NCBI GenBank assembly: GCA_963763215.1
Contig: CAVXNX010000017.1
Location: forward strand, 1-64,000
Direction of reading: 5' to 3'
Source of the DNA: DASQZK01 sp963763215
Lineage (GTDB): Bacteria > Bacteroidota > Bacteroidia > Bacteroidales > GCA-2748055
DNA length: 64,000 nt
Shown here in pieces: positions 38,520-48,968 of this stretch. How positions within the stretch are numbered: position 1 is the stretch's first letter; every line of letters starts with the position of its first letter. The notes below the pieces were generated by a model, which saw only the letters and a program-made list of their open reading frames with translations, was not told the DNA's origin and made no database searches. Both the position numbers and the translations under genes were made by a program.

Positions 38520-40483
38520 TTATTCGTGATACGTATTTTGACTGTCTTCAATTTGCTTTGTCAGCCAGGGACCCACTTCAAAGATCCGGCTCGGTCTGTC
38601 GGTGGCAAAAGGGTTCTTTAGCAGGGTGAAGGTATTGTTCTCAAAATTGACGGTCATGTTGACATCCCATCCTGAATTATAAGAACAGGTCGTTACTGAA
38701 GAACTGGTTGTCGTGCACATCGGCTGAATATTTCCCCGGATCCGCCTCTCCTTTGGTCATGGCAATCAGCATAACGGCCGTAGCCCATTCTCCGGAATCG
38801 CCATAATCGCCGTGCCGGGTCTTCTTATAGGTGGTGATCCCGATGAAGGTATTGTTGTAGATCTCGTTCATGGCATTCGGATCATAACAGGCGATGTTCA
38901 GAGGGGTGGGTGCAACGTATTTCCAAACCATATACACCGAATATTCCCCGGGGCGCGCATTCTCCAGTTTTGCATAGAGATTCCGGCTGTCGCTGCTGTC
39001 GATGAGGACGGGAGGGCAGATCGGGAGAATACTTCAGGTAATAATGTCTCCACCGGTCTTTTTCCCAGTTCTGACTGTCATCCGTTAGTGCCGTTGCACT
39101 GATACCCGTTGCGGATGAACGGATGTAAACCCCGTTTTCCATCTTGTTGACCGGATCGCCCATGCCGCCTGAATCCACCGGCTGCTCCTGGGTTATCCTT
39201 ACAAAATTGTTGTAAATTTTGCAGTTTCTGGCGCGCGAACCTTCGAGCTTAATGCCGTGAAGCTCGATCATGCGGTGATGAAATGGACGTGTCCGTTCGG
39301 GCAGATCGCTGAGGGTCATGTGACCCCTGGTATCCAGGTAATTATCATGCAGCACGAATGTTCTCCTCAGTCAGATGGATGCCCCTTCCGGTGGACGTGA
39401 TCTTATTATCATGGACATCGGCGTTGGCGCAGGGTGAGATCGCATAACCGTTGACATACTGCTGGTGATGCTGGATGTCGTTATGATCGATCTCCACATT
39501 TTGTACCGTTCGGCTCTGTTCCTTCACCACAATGCCCCAATGGCAGCCTTCGGTGAGAAGGTTATCGTGGAGGTGGATGTCTCCGCCGTAAGTATAAACG
39601 CGTAAGCAGGACATTTCCCGGGTAATGGCGGCATTCCAGTTCGGTGACCCTGCTGTAGATGTTATTATGATGGACTTCGAGCTGGGCGATATGCGTGAAA
39701 TTCATCGGCCAGGTATCCTTGAGACTGCACATCGGTGCTGATGCCGCATATTTCCGTCCTCGCCGGCCGTTCGAAGGTCCGGTCCAGGCTGGCAACAGCA
39801 GCGCTGTAATCGAACGACCTGGCCCCCTGCTCGATGGTCCCGTTGCACAATTTACTGCTGTCACGGCTGGTCAGCCTGACACCGTAGACCTGTTCCGGGG
39901 TGTTATCCCCGAAGGTCACGGTATGGCCGTTGAGATCAAGGGTGGATCCCGACCCGCTGAGATGAAGGCCGAACCATCTGCTCTGATATCGCGGGTAAGA
40001 ACGTAACAGGTATTCGGTTTATCGAGGATGTATGGCGGCTCACCGGTGAGATCATCGGGAACATGGACGGCGCCGGGGATCCTATGGGGCTTGATCTGAA
40101 GGATCTCACTCTCCGTTTTTGCACCCGTAGCCGGATCAACATTCACCATACGATAATAGACCGTTGCCCCTGTCTTCAACCCGGTGAGACGGTGAAACTG
40201 CGACCAGCGTGGCTTTTTGCTCATGGCGGTCTTCTGCCCTAACTTCCCCGAGGACCCATATTCAACATAACTCATCGCCGATTGACTGATATCGGGAAGT
40301 TGCCAGTAGATCACCGCCGAGGTTTCCGAAACATAAGTCCATCTCCGCTGAAACAGGCCGGGGTTTTCTCCGGAACTTTCGTTAAGGGCTGTTAGCGTGC
40401 TTACCGCCGGCGAATTCCGTAAAGGTAAATCCGGCCAGGACACCAGCCGTGAGAATAAGGACCAGGAAAACGACTTTCTTCAT
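38520..40483 (-). pseudogene. Right-handed beta-helix protein with N-terminal Fn3-like domain, about seven frame breaks
   Basis: The ATG at 40483 overlaps the stop of the transglutaminase-like gene (ATGA). It begins a signal peptide (MKKVVFLVLILTAGVLAG). After one frame change near 40400 comes an Fn3-like domain (YVSETSAVIYWQLPD; FHRLTGLKTGATVYYRMVN). The beta-helix cap follows with YVLTRDIRADGSAF and TLDLNGHTVTFGDN, and rungs such as QLEVHHNNIYS, DIHLHDNLLTEG, VEIDHNDIQHH, ADVHDNKITS, NCKIYNNFV and MNEIYNNTFIG. Further breaks are near 39950 (one missing base), 39735, 39605, 39350, 38985 and 38690 (one extra base each). The cap is clearly related to the intact beta-helix protein at 27569-29779. 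Likely a polysaccharide lyase or hydrolase. Confidence 0.72.
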
Positions 40484-41271
40484 GACTTTCTGAGCTTTAC
40501 CCGGGTGAACAGAAATGGGGCCATCAACAGCAGGGGAAGGATCCAGATGGCGGCATAGGAGAAATTCTCAAAGTGATGGTCCATCGTATAAATGTGGTTC
40601 CCGTCCTTTTCGTATTCATCGATGATATCCTGCGTATGTTTGTGCTCTTTAAGGGCGGGGGAATAAATCTCATCCTGGTTGCTGTAGGCTTCCCTGACAA
40701 TTTCCGGATCTTTTTCAATGGCCTTCATGCCGAAAGGCACGATGTGCCCATAATCGGGATCCAGGATGTATGCCTCACCGTTACCGAAGGTGGCTTCGAC
40801 CACAACATGACCTTTTATGTCCCACAGATCAGCCTTGATCCCGTTTTTCTGCAGAAGATCCTGCAAACCGATGCATGGCTGGGAGCATATTCCCACCCCC
40901 CGTTCCAGAACTTTCCGGTAATTCCGGAATTCGTATTTCCTGTCGCCGGTCAGGACCTGCCTGAGCCGGATGATATAGTTTTCCCGGTAAGGCACAAGCA
41001 TGTTGTACTTCCGGATCCCCTCGTCGCGCCAGTAATGCGCCATGGAATGGTTAAAGAGCCAGGTTGCCCGGATGGCAAATTCCCTGTCGGTCTCTCCCTC
41101 CTTACGGGACCAGTTCTTACGGGCTTCAGGGAACGGTACTGAAATATCATCCCGGTAAGGTGTTTTTTCCGAATAAAGATCATCGTTCCGCAGTGACCGG
41201 AAAAGTCCCGTGATATCCAATGCCAGCAGGAAAAGTCCGAGGATAAAAAGTCCGGTTTTCAATGTCTTCAT
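40480..41271 (-). CDS. Membrane-anchored transglutaminase-like (papain-fold) protein
   Basis: This is a 263-residue protein starting at 41271 (MKTLKTGLFILGLF); an ATG at 41292 adds seven residues. An N-terminal transmembrane segment and a C-terminal one (YAAIWILPLLLMAPFLFTRV) frame a transglutaminase-like core. The Cys-His-Asp triad fits GVGICSQPC, DIKGHVVVEA and YILDPDYG. The domain would face the periplasm. Bacterial transglutaminase-like proteins are often peptidases or amidases, and some act on glycan-linked peptides. Here it sits inside a polysaccharide-type operon and its stop overlaps the start of the beta-helix gene by four bases. The 180 bases upstream are AT-rich and could hold a promoter. 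The frame is intact. Confidence 0.75.
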   Translation of the reverse strand: MKTLKTGLFILGLFLLALDITGLFRSLRNDDLYSEKTPYRDDISVPFPEARKNWSRKEGETDREFAIRATWLFNHSMAHYWRDEGIRKYNMLVPYRENYIIRLRQVLTGDRKYEFRNYRKVLERGVGICSQPCIGLQDLLQKNGIKADLWDIKGHVVVEATFGNGEAYILDPDYGHIVPFGMKAIEKDPEIVREAYSNQDEIYSPALKEHKHTQDIIDEYEKDGNHIYTMDHHFENFSYAAIWILPLLLMAPFLFTRVKLRKS

Positions 41272-41451
41272 GGATGATAAACGATTTCTCAACCCTAAAG
41301 GTAGAAATGTTTTACAAGATTTCGAAAATTATTTTGGCAAAATACATAAACATTAGAAAGTTTTAATACGAAAACATGTTTTGTTTTCTTGCGGAAAATC
41401 ACCTTTCGCAGAGAATAATCATGCTTGAACCACTTCTTTCCTTCCCCTTCC

Positions 41452-43365
41452 CTATTTGAAGGGTGTGGCAAGGTAATTCTCAATATCCGTCCAGTGAGCC
41501 AGCATGATCCGGCGTTTTTTCCTGAGCTGGCTGACCAGGTCGGGACCCAGGAGAAAGGTATCTTCATCGCCCGGATCGGTGGCGTGGCATATCAGGTCCA
41601 TTCCTCCGTTTTCGAGGATCTCAATCAGGTTCTGGGTATTATCCAGTTCGTTACGCATGATGGCGTTGAACGCCAGGAGGTCGGGATCGCCCGTCCACGT
41701 CGGGGTTTTGTCGGGCCTGTGCGGCGGCTGGTTCAGCTGATCCGCATTGCGGTCCCTGATGGCCTGGGCCTCACCGAAATTTCCGATGCTTCTCATGATG
41801 CAGCTGTAGATCTTCAGGGCCGTGGTCATTTCGTGGATGAATTCCGCCTTCGGCGCGGAATCGTCAACCGTTTCCAGGAGTTTCACGGCATCATTCACCT
41901 TTGAAAGGTACCTGTCCATGGCTCCGGGTTGAATGGTCCGGTGGGCGCCGTGAATGTCGGTATAGTCCATCCGCGCTTCTTCCGTGGAGGGATTGAAGAC
42001 ATAGGGAAGGAAATAGTCCTCTTCCTCGGGTCTCAGCAGCCGGGGTTGGATGACCAGGGGCCGGGTGATCTGCCGGGCGGTGACACCCCAGTACATCGTG
42101 CTGACCCCGGAAAGCGCGGCACTTTTATATGACCCGGCTTCTTCCAGCGCCAGGAATGCCTTGAACAGGTTATCGGCCGAATGGCTTCCGCCCCACTGTT
42201 CACAAAGTTTATGCAACTGCTGCAATTCCGCCAGCCGGCCAACCACGGCCGGTGCCCCAAGATAATCCACCAGCATGTCGAACATCCGGTCCATGGCTTC
42301 AGGGCTTTCATAACCGCGATCATAGGATGCCCGGAAACTGATAAAAACCGTCCCCGCGTGTTTCCCCGCGAGGGAATTGATGTTCCGGAACACGGAGAGG
42401 GGATCGAAAAGGCCCCTGACGGGGTAGTTGCTGACGATCATGCTGCTGACCGACCGCACTTCGTCGGAGCTGTGACTCTGAAAATGGCAGCCTTCAGGCA
42501 GATGGTTAAAGATATCCTCTTTCTCGGCATCAGAAAACATGGAACCGGTCAGGTAGATCGAGATCTCTTTGCCGTCTCTGGCGGCCCCTTCTTTGAAGGC
42601 GTTCATCAATGTGGCAATCCGCTCGCCCATCGAACGGTTTTTGCAGAAATCCGGCCCGTTGGGTCCGGAATAGGACCAGTCGGACCAGCAAATTCCCGAG
42701 CCGGCATCATTGGTTTTGAAAAAGAAGGTATGGATCTCGGGCACATTTTTCAGTAATTCAGCCACCATCCCGGCGTACATCTCCTGGACCTCTTTGCGGC
42801 TGACGCAGGGGGCGAAAGCCGGTACGAGGTTGCGTCGCGGGTGATCGACCCTGGCGCCGCGCAGGTCCGGATAAGCCTCATAGAAGGCTTCCGGGAGAAA
42901 ATTCGGTTCGTAACACCAGAAGGCAGCTTCAAGACCATTTTCCCGGAGGATCTTTGCTTTTGCCAACAGCAGTTCCCTGTTTTTCCGGACGAAACCCTCA
43001 GGTATGAACGGGGCAATTTTCGGATCGGGGAAAAACTTGTACGGCGTAGGATTGTTGCTGGCGTAGTCGTACCAGAAATTGTTGCCTGCCGGTCTCTCGT
43101 AGGTGCTTCGCTCAGCCAGCGCACTGATGTTCACCTCGACCCTTCCGAAGGGCTTCAGCCGGCTGGCCTCTTTGACCAGATGCCTGAACTGGTCCAGGTC
43201 ATGCATGGGGGCATGGATGACAAATACCTTCTGCCCGCTGTCATTTTCAAAGGTGGTCACATCCGCAGGCCGGAGGCCGGAGGCATAGTTAGGCATGGAA
43301 AACAGGGAAAGGCATACCACCATGATGAAGGCGGGGATCAGCCGGTATTGCATCTTCATTTTCAT
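41452..43365 (-). CDS. Secreted TIM-barrel glycosidase-like protein of unrecognised family
   Basis: This 637-residue protein has a signal peptide (LIPAFIMVVCLSLFSMPNYA). I do not recognise a named family. The N-terminal 400 residues read like a (beta/alpha)8 glycosidase: FGRVEVNIS, LEAAFWCYEPNFLPEAF, IHTFFFKTNDAGSGICWSDW, EISIYLTGSMFS, CHFQSHSSDE, GTVFISFRASYDRG. The C-terminal third is helical (FLALEEAGSYKSA; DAVKLLETVDDS) and contains STMYWGVTARQITRPLV and DYTDIHGAH. This layout resembles enzymes with a barrel followed by a helical domain, such as GH20, GH67 or GH115, but no catalytic pair can be assigned. A broken paralogue lies at 35529-37441, so the family is locally duplicated. The frame is intact. 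Confidence 0.7.
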   Translation of the reverse strand: MKMKMQYRLIPAFIMVVCLSLFSMPNYASGLRPADVTTFENDSGQKVFVIHAPMHDLDQFRHLVKEASRLKPFGRVEVNISALAERSTYERPAGNNFWYDYASNNPTPYKFFPDPKIAPFIPEGFVRKNRELLLAKAKILRENGLEAAFWCYEPNFLPEAFYEAYPDLRGARVDHPRRNLVPAFAPCVSRKEVQEMYAGMVAELLKNVPEIHTFFFKTNDAGSGICWSDWSYSGPNGPDFCKNRSMGERIATLMNAFKEGAARDGKEISIYLTGSMFSDAEKEDIFNHLPEGCHFQSHSSDEVRSVSSMIVSNYPVRGLFDPLSVFRNINSLAGKHAGTVFISFRASYDRGYESPEAMDRMFDMLVDYLGAPAVVGRLAELQQLHKLCEQWGGSHSADNLFKAFLALEEAGSYKSAALSGVSTMYWGVTARQITRPLVIQPRLLRPEEEDYFLPYVFNPSTEEARMDYTDIHGAHRTIQPGAMDRYLSKVNDAVKLLETVDDSAPKAEFIHEMTTALKIYSCIMRSIGNFGEAQAIRDRNADQLNQPPHRPDKTPTWTGDPDLLAFNAIMRNELDNTQNLIEILENGGMDLICHATDPGDEDTFLLGPDLVSQLRKKRRIMLAHWTDIENYLATPFK

Positions 43366-43405
43366 CCTTTTAAACTCTTCAACTTAAACCGTTCAACAAC
43401 TCCGT

Positions 43406-45982
43406 TCAATTCACTTTTACCGTGGCGGCTTCACCCGTATTCCATTGGTTATCGACAGCCACCACCTTGTAATATTTCCCCCGGGGAACTTCCGGCAGGA
43501 CATCGGTGATGCCGGTTTTAAGAACCGACCGGATAAGGGTTGTGTTGTCGCAGGTAAAATCCGGGCTGTCGCCGCAATAGACCGAGTAATGGTGGAGGTC
43601 TGCATCAGGATTTGCCATCCATGACAACCGGACCTGTTTACCGCTGACCATAGCTTTCAAACCTTTTACGTGTTCCGGGGCAATGGCATCGGCGGGATAG
43701 GCGGCCTGGGGAGTGAAATCCTCCTGCGTGAGCAGAACGAGATCCAGCTTCAGGTTATCATCCGGGGACGAAATGTGGAGATCAGCTGACGAATCCCCGG
43801 CGTCACATGATCCGATTTTCACCCATGTCCAGTCGTCGGCCGAAACCTTCACCGGACCCTCTCCGGCGGTCCAGGAGCCCTGGCCTTTCACCCTTCCCCA
43901 CACCTGGTAATGGCCCTGCGGCAGGTTACCAAGCGGAACGGTCACTTCACCGGGTCTGGCCTGTTCTTCATCCGATTCGGCATTTATCCTGACACACTGA
44001 AAATTCGTGCAGTACCCGTCGAAAAAATGTCTCGCCGGGGGGGTCAGCTTCATGTTTTCCGCTTCAAAATAGAACGAACGCCCGCCCGTTTCAGCAACTT
44101 CTGCGGAGAACGGACTTTCCAGCCCTGAATGTTCAACGGAAGTTATGGCGTAGTATTTCCACTGAGGATCGACGGTAGTATTCCAGGCCAGTGACCGGTT
44201 TGGCATTGATCCGTGTGAAATTTCTCCCGCTGGTGTTGGAGCCGTAAATGTTATACCCGGCCGTTTCGAGATGTCGCACGGGCAATGACCAGGTCAGGGT
44301 AGTTGCCTGCCAGCCTGACATCCCCGGGGGCATCGGGTCTCCTGACATAAACCATGTAAAGTTCCGTATTACCGATATCATTGTCATTGTAAATCAGCTT
44401 TGTATAATCGGGAGACGGCCTGCTGTAAGTGGTCGATGTCCAGGAAAATTTCGTAAAGTAACGGGCCACACGCATCACGGCCCCCGGGTCGGATGAAGGG
44501 ATCATGAGGTGCTGATGGCTGACATCGCCCCGGGTCCCGTTAGTGAAGTTATACTGATTGTCTATGGTCAGGATGCCATAATCCGTGACGATATCATTTT
44601 CCCAGTTGGCCCAGACCTTGATGCGGTCACCGGGGGTAAACGTCCTTCCGATGTCTCCAGGAACAAAAACATTCAGGTGACCGCCAAAATTGGCCACCAT
44701 CCCGTTTTCTCCCCAGCTGGCATGTCCGGCGCTGAATCCGGGAGCCAGGCCCTTCTCGCCGGTTTTAAGATTCCACCAGATCCGTTCATAGGTATAACAG
44801 TTGGCCCAATCGATCACCTTGTCATCGTCTGTCACTTCCACATCCTTCAGCCGGGTGGAAAGTTTGTAATACCGGGCTTCATTGTTGTGGACATCAATGA
44901 TGTAAAGATGGGGCGTTTCCCGGAAGCCAACGATGATATTGCCTTTGGGGGTGAACCGTTTGAATTCGACATACGACCCGATTTCCGGTACGGTGAAATG
45001 GGCGATGGGTTTTTCTTCCCGGGTCTTTTTGTTCCATGATGAGACATAGAAGGTCATTCCGTTCTTTTTCATGAGATAGATCAGATCGGGATCCGTCTTG
45101 CTCCACATCCGCCAGCCGGCACCTTCCGGACCGGGGATCACGCGGCCTTCGCCGGGCACGAAGATCGGGATGCCCCCGATCTGGCGGCTGCTTTCAAATT
45201 TGACGGCACTTCCGTCGGCCGACCAGATGCCTCCTTCTCCGAAATAATCATCGCCGGGCATATCGGTGAGCCGTGTCGTGATGGCACCGGTGGCGTCATC
45301 GCGGAAAATGGCCATCTCTTCGGCATCCGGGTGCGGAAGGGGAATGTTTTCACGTGCCTTCAGGGCTTCGAGGGCGTGGTAAGGCCGGGGATTGAGATGT
45401 TCGTCCCTGATCTTCAGCCCGCCGCCGATCAGTCTTTCCTTTTCGGCACCGGTCAGTTCGGAGACAAACTTCAGGTCATCGAGGGTCAGGTAGGTATGAT
45501 TGTCCTGCATGTCGATGCCAAAATCGACCGGCCGGGTTCCATGGATCACTGGGATCATCATAATCCCGGAGATCGATGGCGGTGATACCCGTGGTATAAC
45601 CGAGCTTGGTGGTAAAGCCGTTGATGTCGAAATAACTGCTCGAACCCTTGGCTCTCACATTCAGCACAACATAGTGGTATTTATCGAGATCCACCACGCC
45701 GTAGTTTTTTCTCAGGTTCGTGCAGGTGTCGATGGTGCTTGTAATCCAGTCCCATTTTTCGGCCGCCGATTCGAGCGTCCTGAATTTATGGTGGATGATC
45801 ATGGCACCGTCACTGATTTCCAGTTTCACCACCGGCGGAACGGTGTCCCCGGCAGAATTGACCTCTTTCCACCCGAGTGTATCGGAAAAATCGTCGGAAA
45901 CGCCGATCCGGTTGCCGGAACGTCCGCAGGAAAATGTGGCTGCCAGGATCAGTCCGGCGATGATAAGATTGTTCAGTCTCAT
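43406..45982 (-). CDS. Beta-propeller lipoprotein with Fn3 and carbohydrate-binding-like domains, three frame breaks
   Basis: The start at 45982 gives a lipoprotein signal (MRLNNLIIAGLILAATFSC) preceded by an AAGAAG site. Residues about 25-170 form a jelly-roll, CBM-like domain (DDFSDTLGWKEVN; YHYVVLNVRAKG). A PD40-like propeller follows (GGIWSADGSAVKFESSRQIG; FKRFTPKGNIIVGFRETPH; SRPSPDYTKLIYNDND), then an Fn3 domain (AGYNIYGSNTSGRNFTRIN), a second jelly-roll (SFYFEAENMKL) and a last Fn3 domain (RLSWMANPDADLHHYSVY). The joined protein is about 858 residues. Breaks near 45545, 44270 and 44175 are each explained by one extra base. It is second in the operon after the esterase and parallels the propeller-esterase pairing at 24-27 kb. 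Confidence 0.72.
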
Positions 45983-46079
45983 GGTCTTCACTTCTTTTTG
46001 GTCACCAGTTCCCGGGCCGTTCCCGGAGAACCATAGTTCGTGCCGGGGAGGAACCGGGAGTACGGCATTGTTTTTCTTC

Positions 46080-47938
46080 CTATTTTTTTCCCCCGACGGT
46101 GATGGTGAAAGTTCCCCAGGTGACCTTTCTGTCAATGGTCAGCCAGTCTTTGATCTCATACCTGGCCAGGAACCGGATTTGGTGTCCCGGGGGACAGTTG
46201 TCGGCGATATGCACGACCGACGATACGGTATAGCCGTCACCCCATTTATCGGGCTGCACTTCGGTGTATAGGCGTTCCCCGTCGACATAGGGATCGTCGT
46301 AATAAAGACGGGTCCGGTTGCTGCAGTTGGAGATCTCGTAGACCATGATGTATTCACCCGGTTCGGCGATGTTGTTGCCGTTCCCGCTCCCGAACATTTC
46401 ACTGTCGCCATCGTCGATCCCGATCCGGGTGAAGGCCGGAACATCGTAGAAAACGGGGGCGTCGAAATCATCATTCCAGGTGTTGCCCTTACTGTCGGTG
46501 ACTGTGATGTAGAACCTGACCCGGAAGGGTTTCCCGTTTGTGGTGGGCTGGTTGTCGGCTTTGATCCGGAATTGCGGCGTCAGCCAGGTCAGTTCCCCGG
46601 AAGCGATCGACGGATATTCGACCGTCGGGTTGATGATCTGAACGCCCTCGGTTGTGGTGGTCAGGGTAACCTTCAGATCCCTTTGCCGTCCTGCCTCCGC
46701 GGTTCAGGAGCCGGATGTTCAGATTACATTCCTGATGATGGGGCAGAAAATGCGTCGAATCATCAACGATGTAGGAGACGCAGCTGATATCGGCCGGATC
46801 ATTTTTTGCGAAAATACCGACCTGGTGCATTTCGTGGTTCACGGTGAAATGAACCCTTCCCTGTGCATCGGAGGTAACAGGGGAAGTGGTCATCGAATCG
46901 CGCGTGACATTATAATCGAGAAGCGTATATCCGGCAGCCGGTTTATACCGGGGGGGTGTAGCGACATGGATGACAGTGCCGGGGATGAGAACGCCGTCGG
47001 GTTCCCACTTTTTCGTGGTGATCTCCATACCGCCCCTGGTGACGCCATGCATCTCGATGTACCCGGGCTGGTCGAGGTTGCTCCTTACCTGGTACCCCCA
47101 AACATCAAAATTGGGGTAGAGATCGGCGTGGTTCCATTGCACGGGATCGGGCAGCGGATTTTTGAAAGACGCCACCACGAAATTGAACGCATCCGTAAAC
47201 TGGTCCTCCGTCAGGTGATGGCCGCCTTCATAAACATGGTACTGGTAATCGAGACCTTTTTCACGCAAGGCAGCCTGGTGGACTTCCTTGTTGAGATTGA
47301 CCAGTTCCCCATCGGTGCTGTTGTCGAAGCGCAGGCGGATCCCATAAAGGTTCCGGAACATGTACCTGACCCGGTAGAGGGTGTGGTTGTCGGGATAACC
47401 GATAAAGAATTCGGGCGAGCCCTTGTCGTTCACCGCGGTACCGATCATGTCGGGATATTTCCCGGCCAGGAAGAACGACATGATACCGCCCATGCTGTGG
47501 CCGATCACGGCACGGTGAGCCCGGTCGGGGATGGTGCGGTAGGTGCTGTCGATATGCCCGACCAGCTCGAGGAAATAATCCTTAAACTGAACCTGGTAAT
47601 TGATATTCGAGTGATTCCCGATATTGTATGGCCGCAGGTCGGAGTCGACCGAACGGCCGTTCCAGGCGACCAGGATCACCTGGTTTTTGTTGACCAGTTC
47701 CGGGACATCCGGGATGCTCAGCCTGTGATCGCCGGTGTTGCCGTGAAAATAGTAAATGACCGGATAATTTTTCCCGGACGTTTGATAGTTGTCGGGAAGA
47801 AAGATCCGGTAAGCCTTCTCCCGGTTGAATGTTTTGCTGAAATGTGTCTCATCCTTCTGGGCAAACAGGCCCGAATGGAAGCCGGCGGCCAGGAACACCA
47901 TCAATGCCAGTACCGGGAATCTTTTTACGTGTCATCAT
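46080..47938 (-). CDS. Secreted esterase D-like serine hydrolase with Ig-like extension (second copy), two frame breaks
   Basis: The likely start is the ATG at 47938 (MMTRKK); removing one a near 47920 gives KKFPVLALMVFLAAGF, a signal peptide. The esterase domain has YPVIYYFHGNTGDH, elbow GHSMGG, RLRFDNSTDGE and His in YEGGHHLTEDQFTD. After about residue 400 the frame breaks near 46700 and continues to 46080 with CARDB/Ig-like sequence (GNNIAEPGEYIMVYEISN; KDWLTIDRKVTWGTFT). The joined protein is about 618 residues. It is a clear homologue of the esterase at 23923-26200, with the same tail architecture. It is first in the second leftward operon, 97 bases before the propeller lipoprotein. Polysaccharide de-esterification is the likely role. 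Confidence 0.8.
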
Positions 47939-48353
47939 CTCCTTTTTGAATTTTGTATCTGAACGGTGCGACTTAACTTTTCATAATATGAAAATATTTC
48001 GCATCCTTTATTATCTTCGAAATATTTGCTAAAATAATAAGTTTTTGAAAGAAACGCCATATCCTGATCAAAGAAGTTTATCCCCGGCATTTTTCAATAC
48101 CGTGAATTGGCGGCAGGGGGCCGGTTAAGAAACGGGAAAGGCGGGGTTTTGATTGTGCAGCCGAAGGGGGGAATGCGACAGGAGAGTTGCCTGAAGGAAA
48201 AGAGGGAGAAAGCAGGACAGGAGAGACAAGGCCAGAAGGAAACTGAAGAGCGAAAACTGGCGGTCATTATCGGGTCCGGATCGGGCATTCGCTTGCGGCG
48301 GCGGGTTTGCGATGTTTTGCCCGCAAATAAGGACCGCTTTTTTTACGACCAGT
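47939..48353. other. Intergenic region without a gene
   Basis: The left 120 bases are AT-rich and probably hold the promoter of the leftward esterase operon. The right part is a purine-rich stretch with an open frame of low complexity, not called as a gene. Confidence 0.4.
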
Positions 48354-48385
48354 TTTGCAAGATTATCAATTAATAGTTATTTTTG
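48354..48385 (+). promoter_or_regulatory. Bacteroidota-type promoter for the DoxX-oxidoreductase operon
   Basis: TTTG at 48354-48357 and TATTTTTG at 48378-48385 have a 20-base gap, an exact match to the TTTG-N19-21-TAnnTTTG consensus. The DoxX gene starts 76 bases after the -7 box, leaving an AU-rich leader. Confidence 0.75.
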
Positions 48386-48461
48386 AATACTTATCATATC
48401 ATTTCTTTTTTATATAATTGTACTTTCATTTTCTTTTCTTGCTTCATTAAACCATACATTT

Positions 48462-48956
48462 ATGAAAGATAGTAAAGCCTATTCTTCGTTGCAGCTGACC
48501 ACACTGGTTGTCCTCCGGATGTTAATCGGATGGCATCTCCTGTACGAAGGGCTGTCCAAGTTGTTCACTCCCAACTGGTCATCGCTTGGATTTCTGCGTG
48601 AATCGCAGTGGATCATGTCGGGTTTCGCCCATTGGGTGATTGCCAACAAGGGGGTGTTGCATGTGGTCGATTTTCTGAATACCTGGGGACTGATTGCCAT
48701 CGGCATCGGCCTGATTCTCGGCTTATTTGGCAGGGCTGCCGCAATATTCGGGGCGGCGCTGGTGTTTATATATTACCTGAACAATCCGCCGCTCATCGGT
48801 TTGACGTATTCCCTGCCGACGGAAGGCAGTTACCTGATCGTCAGCAAGACGCTTATCGAAGCGGTGGCATTGTTTGTCCTGGCCATCTTTCCGACAAGTC
48901 AGATCGTTGGCCTGGATATTTTTGTATCACGAATCAGAAACCGAAAAAATCAGTAA
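48462..48956 (+). CDS. DoxX family membrane protein
   Basis: This 164-residue integral membrane protein has four hydrophobic segments at about residues 10-30, 65-90, 92-110 and 125-150. The first contains LVVLRMLIGWHLLYEGLSKL, the DoxX/DoxD-family start. The central NTWGLIAIGIGLILGLFGR and PTEGSYLIVSKTLIEAVAL are also family-like. DoxX proteins are linked to quinone-dependent redox reactions or membrane stress, but most have no assigned substrate. It lies 12 bases before the Gfo/Idh/MocA gene, so the two are cotranscribed. It may pass electrons from the exported oxidoreductase to the quinone pool; that is inference. Confidence 0.85.
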   Translation: MKDSKAYSSLQLTTLVVLRMLIGWHLLYEGLSKLFTPNWSSLGFLRESQWIMSGFAHWVIANKGVLHVVDFLNTWGLIAIGIGLILGLFGRAAAIFGAALVFIYYLNNPPLIGLTYSLPTEGSYLIVSKTLIEAVALFVLAIFPTSQIVGLDIFVSRIRNRKNQ

Positions 48957-48968
48957 AAGAAGTCAATC

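Noticed and set aside
46654..47949. 431-codon plus-strand open frame opposite the esterase
   Set aside because: The minus strand carries a clear serine esterase with conserved motifs; the antisense frame has no recognisable domain and arises from GC-rich codons.
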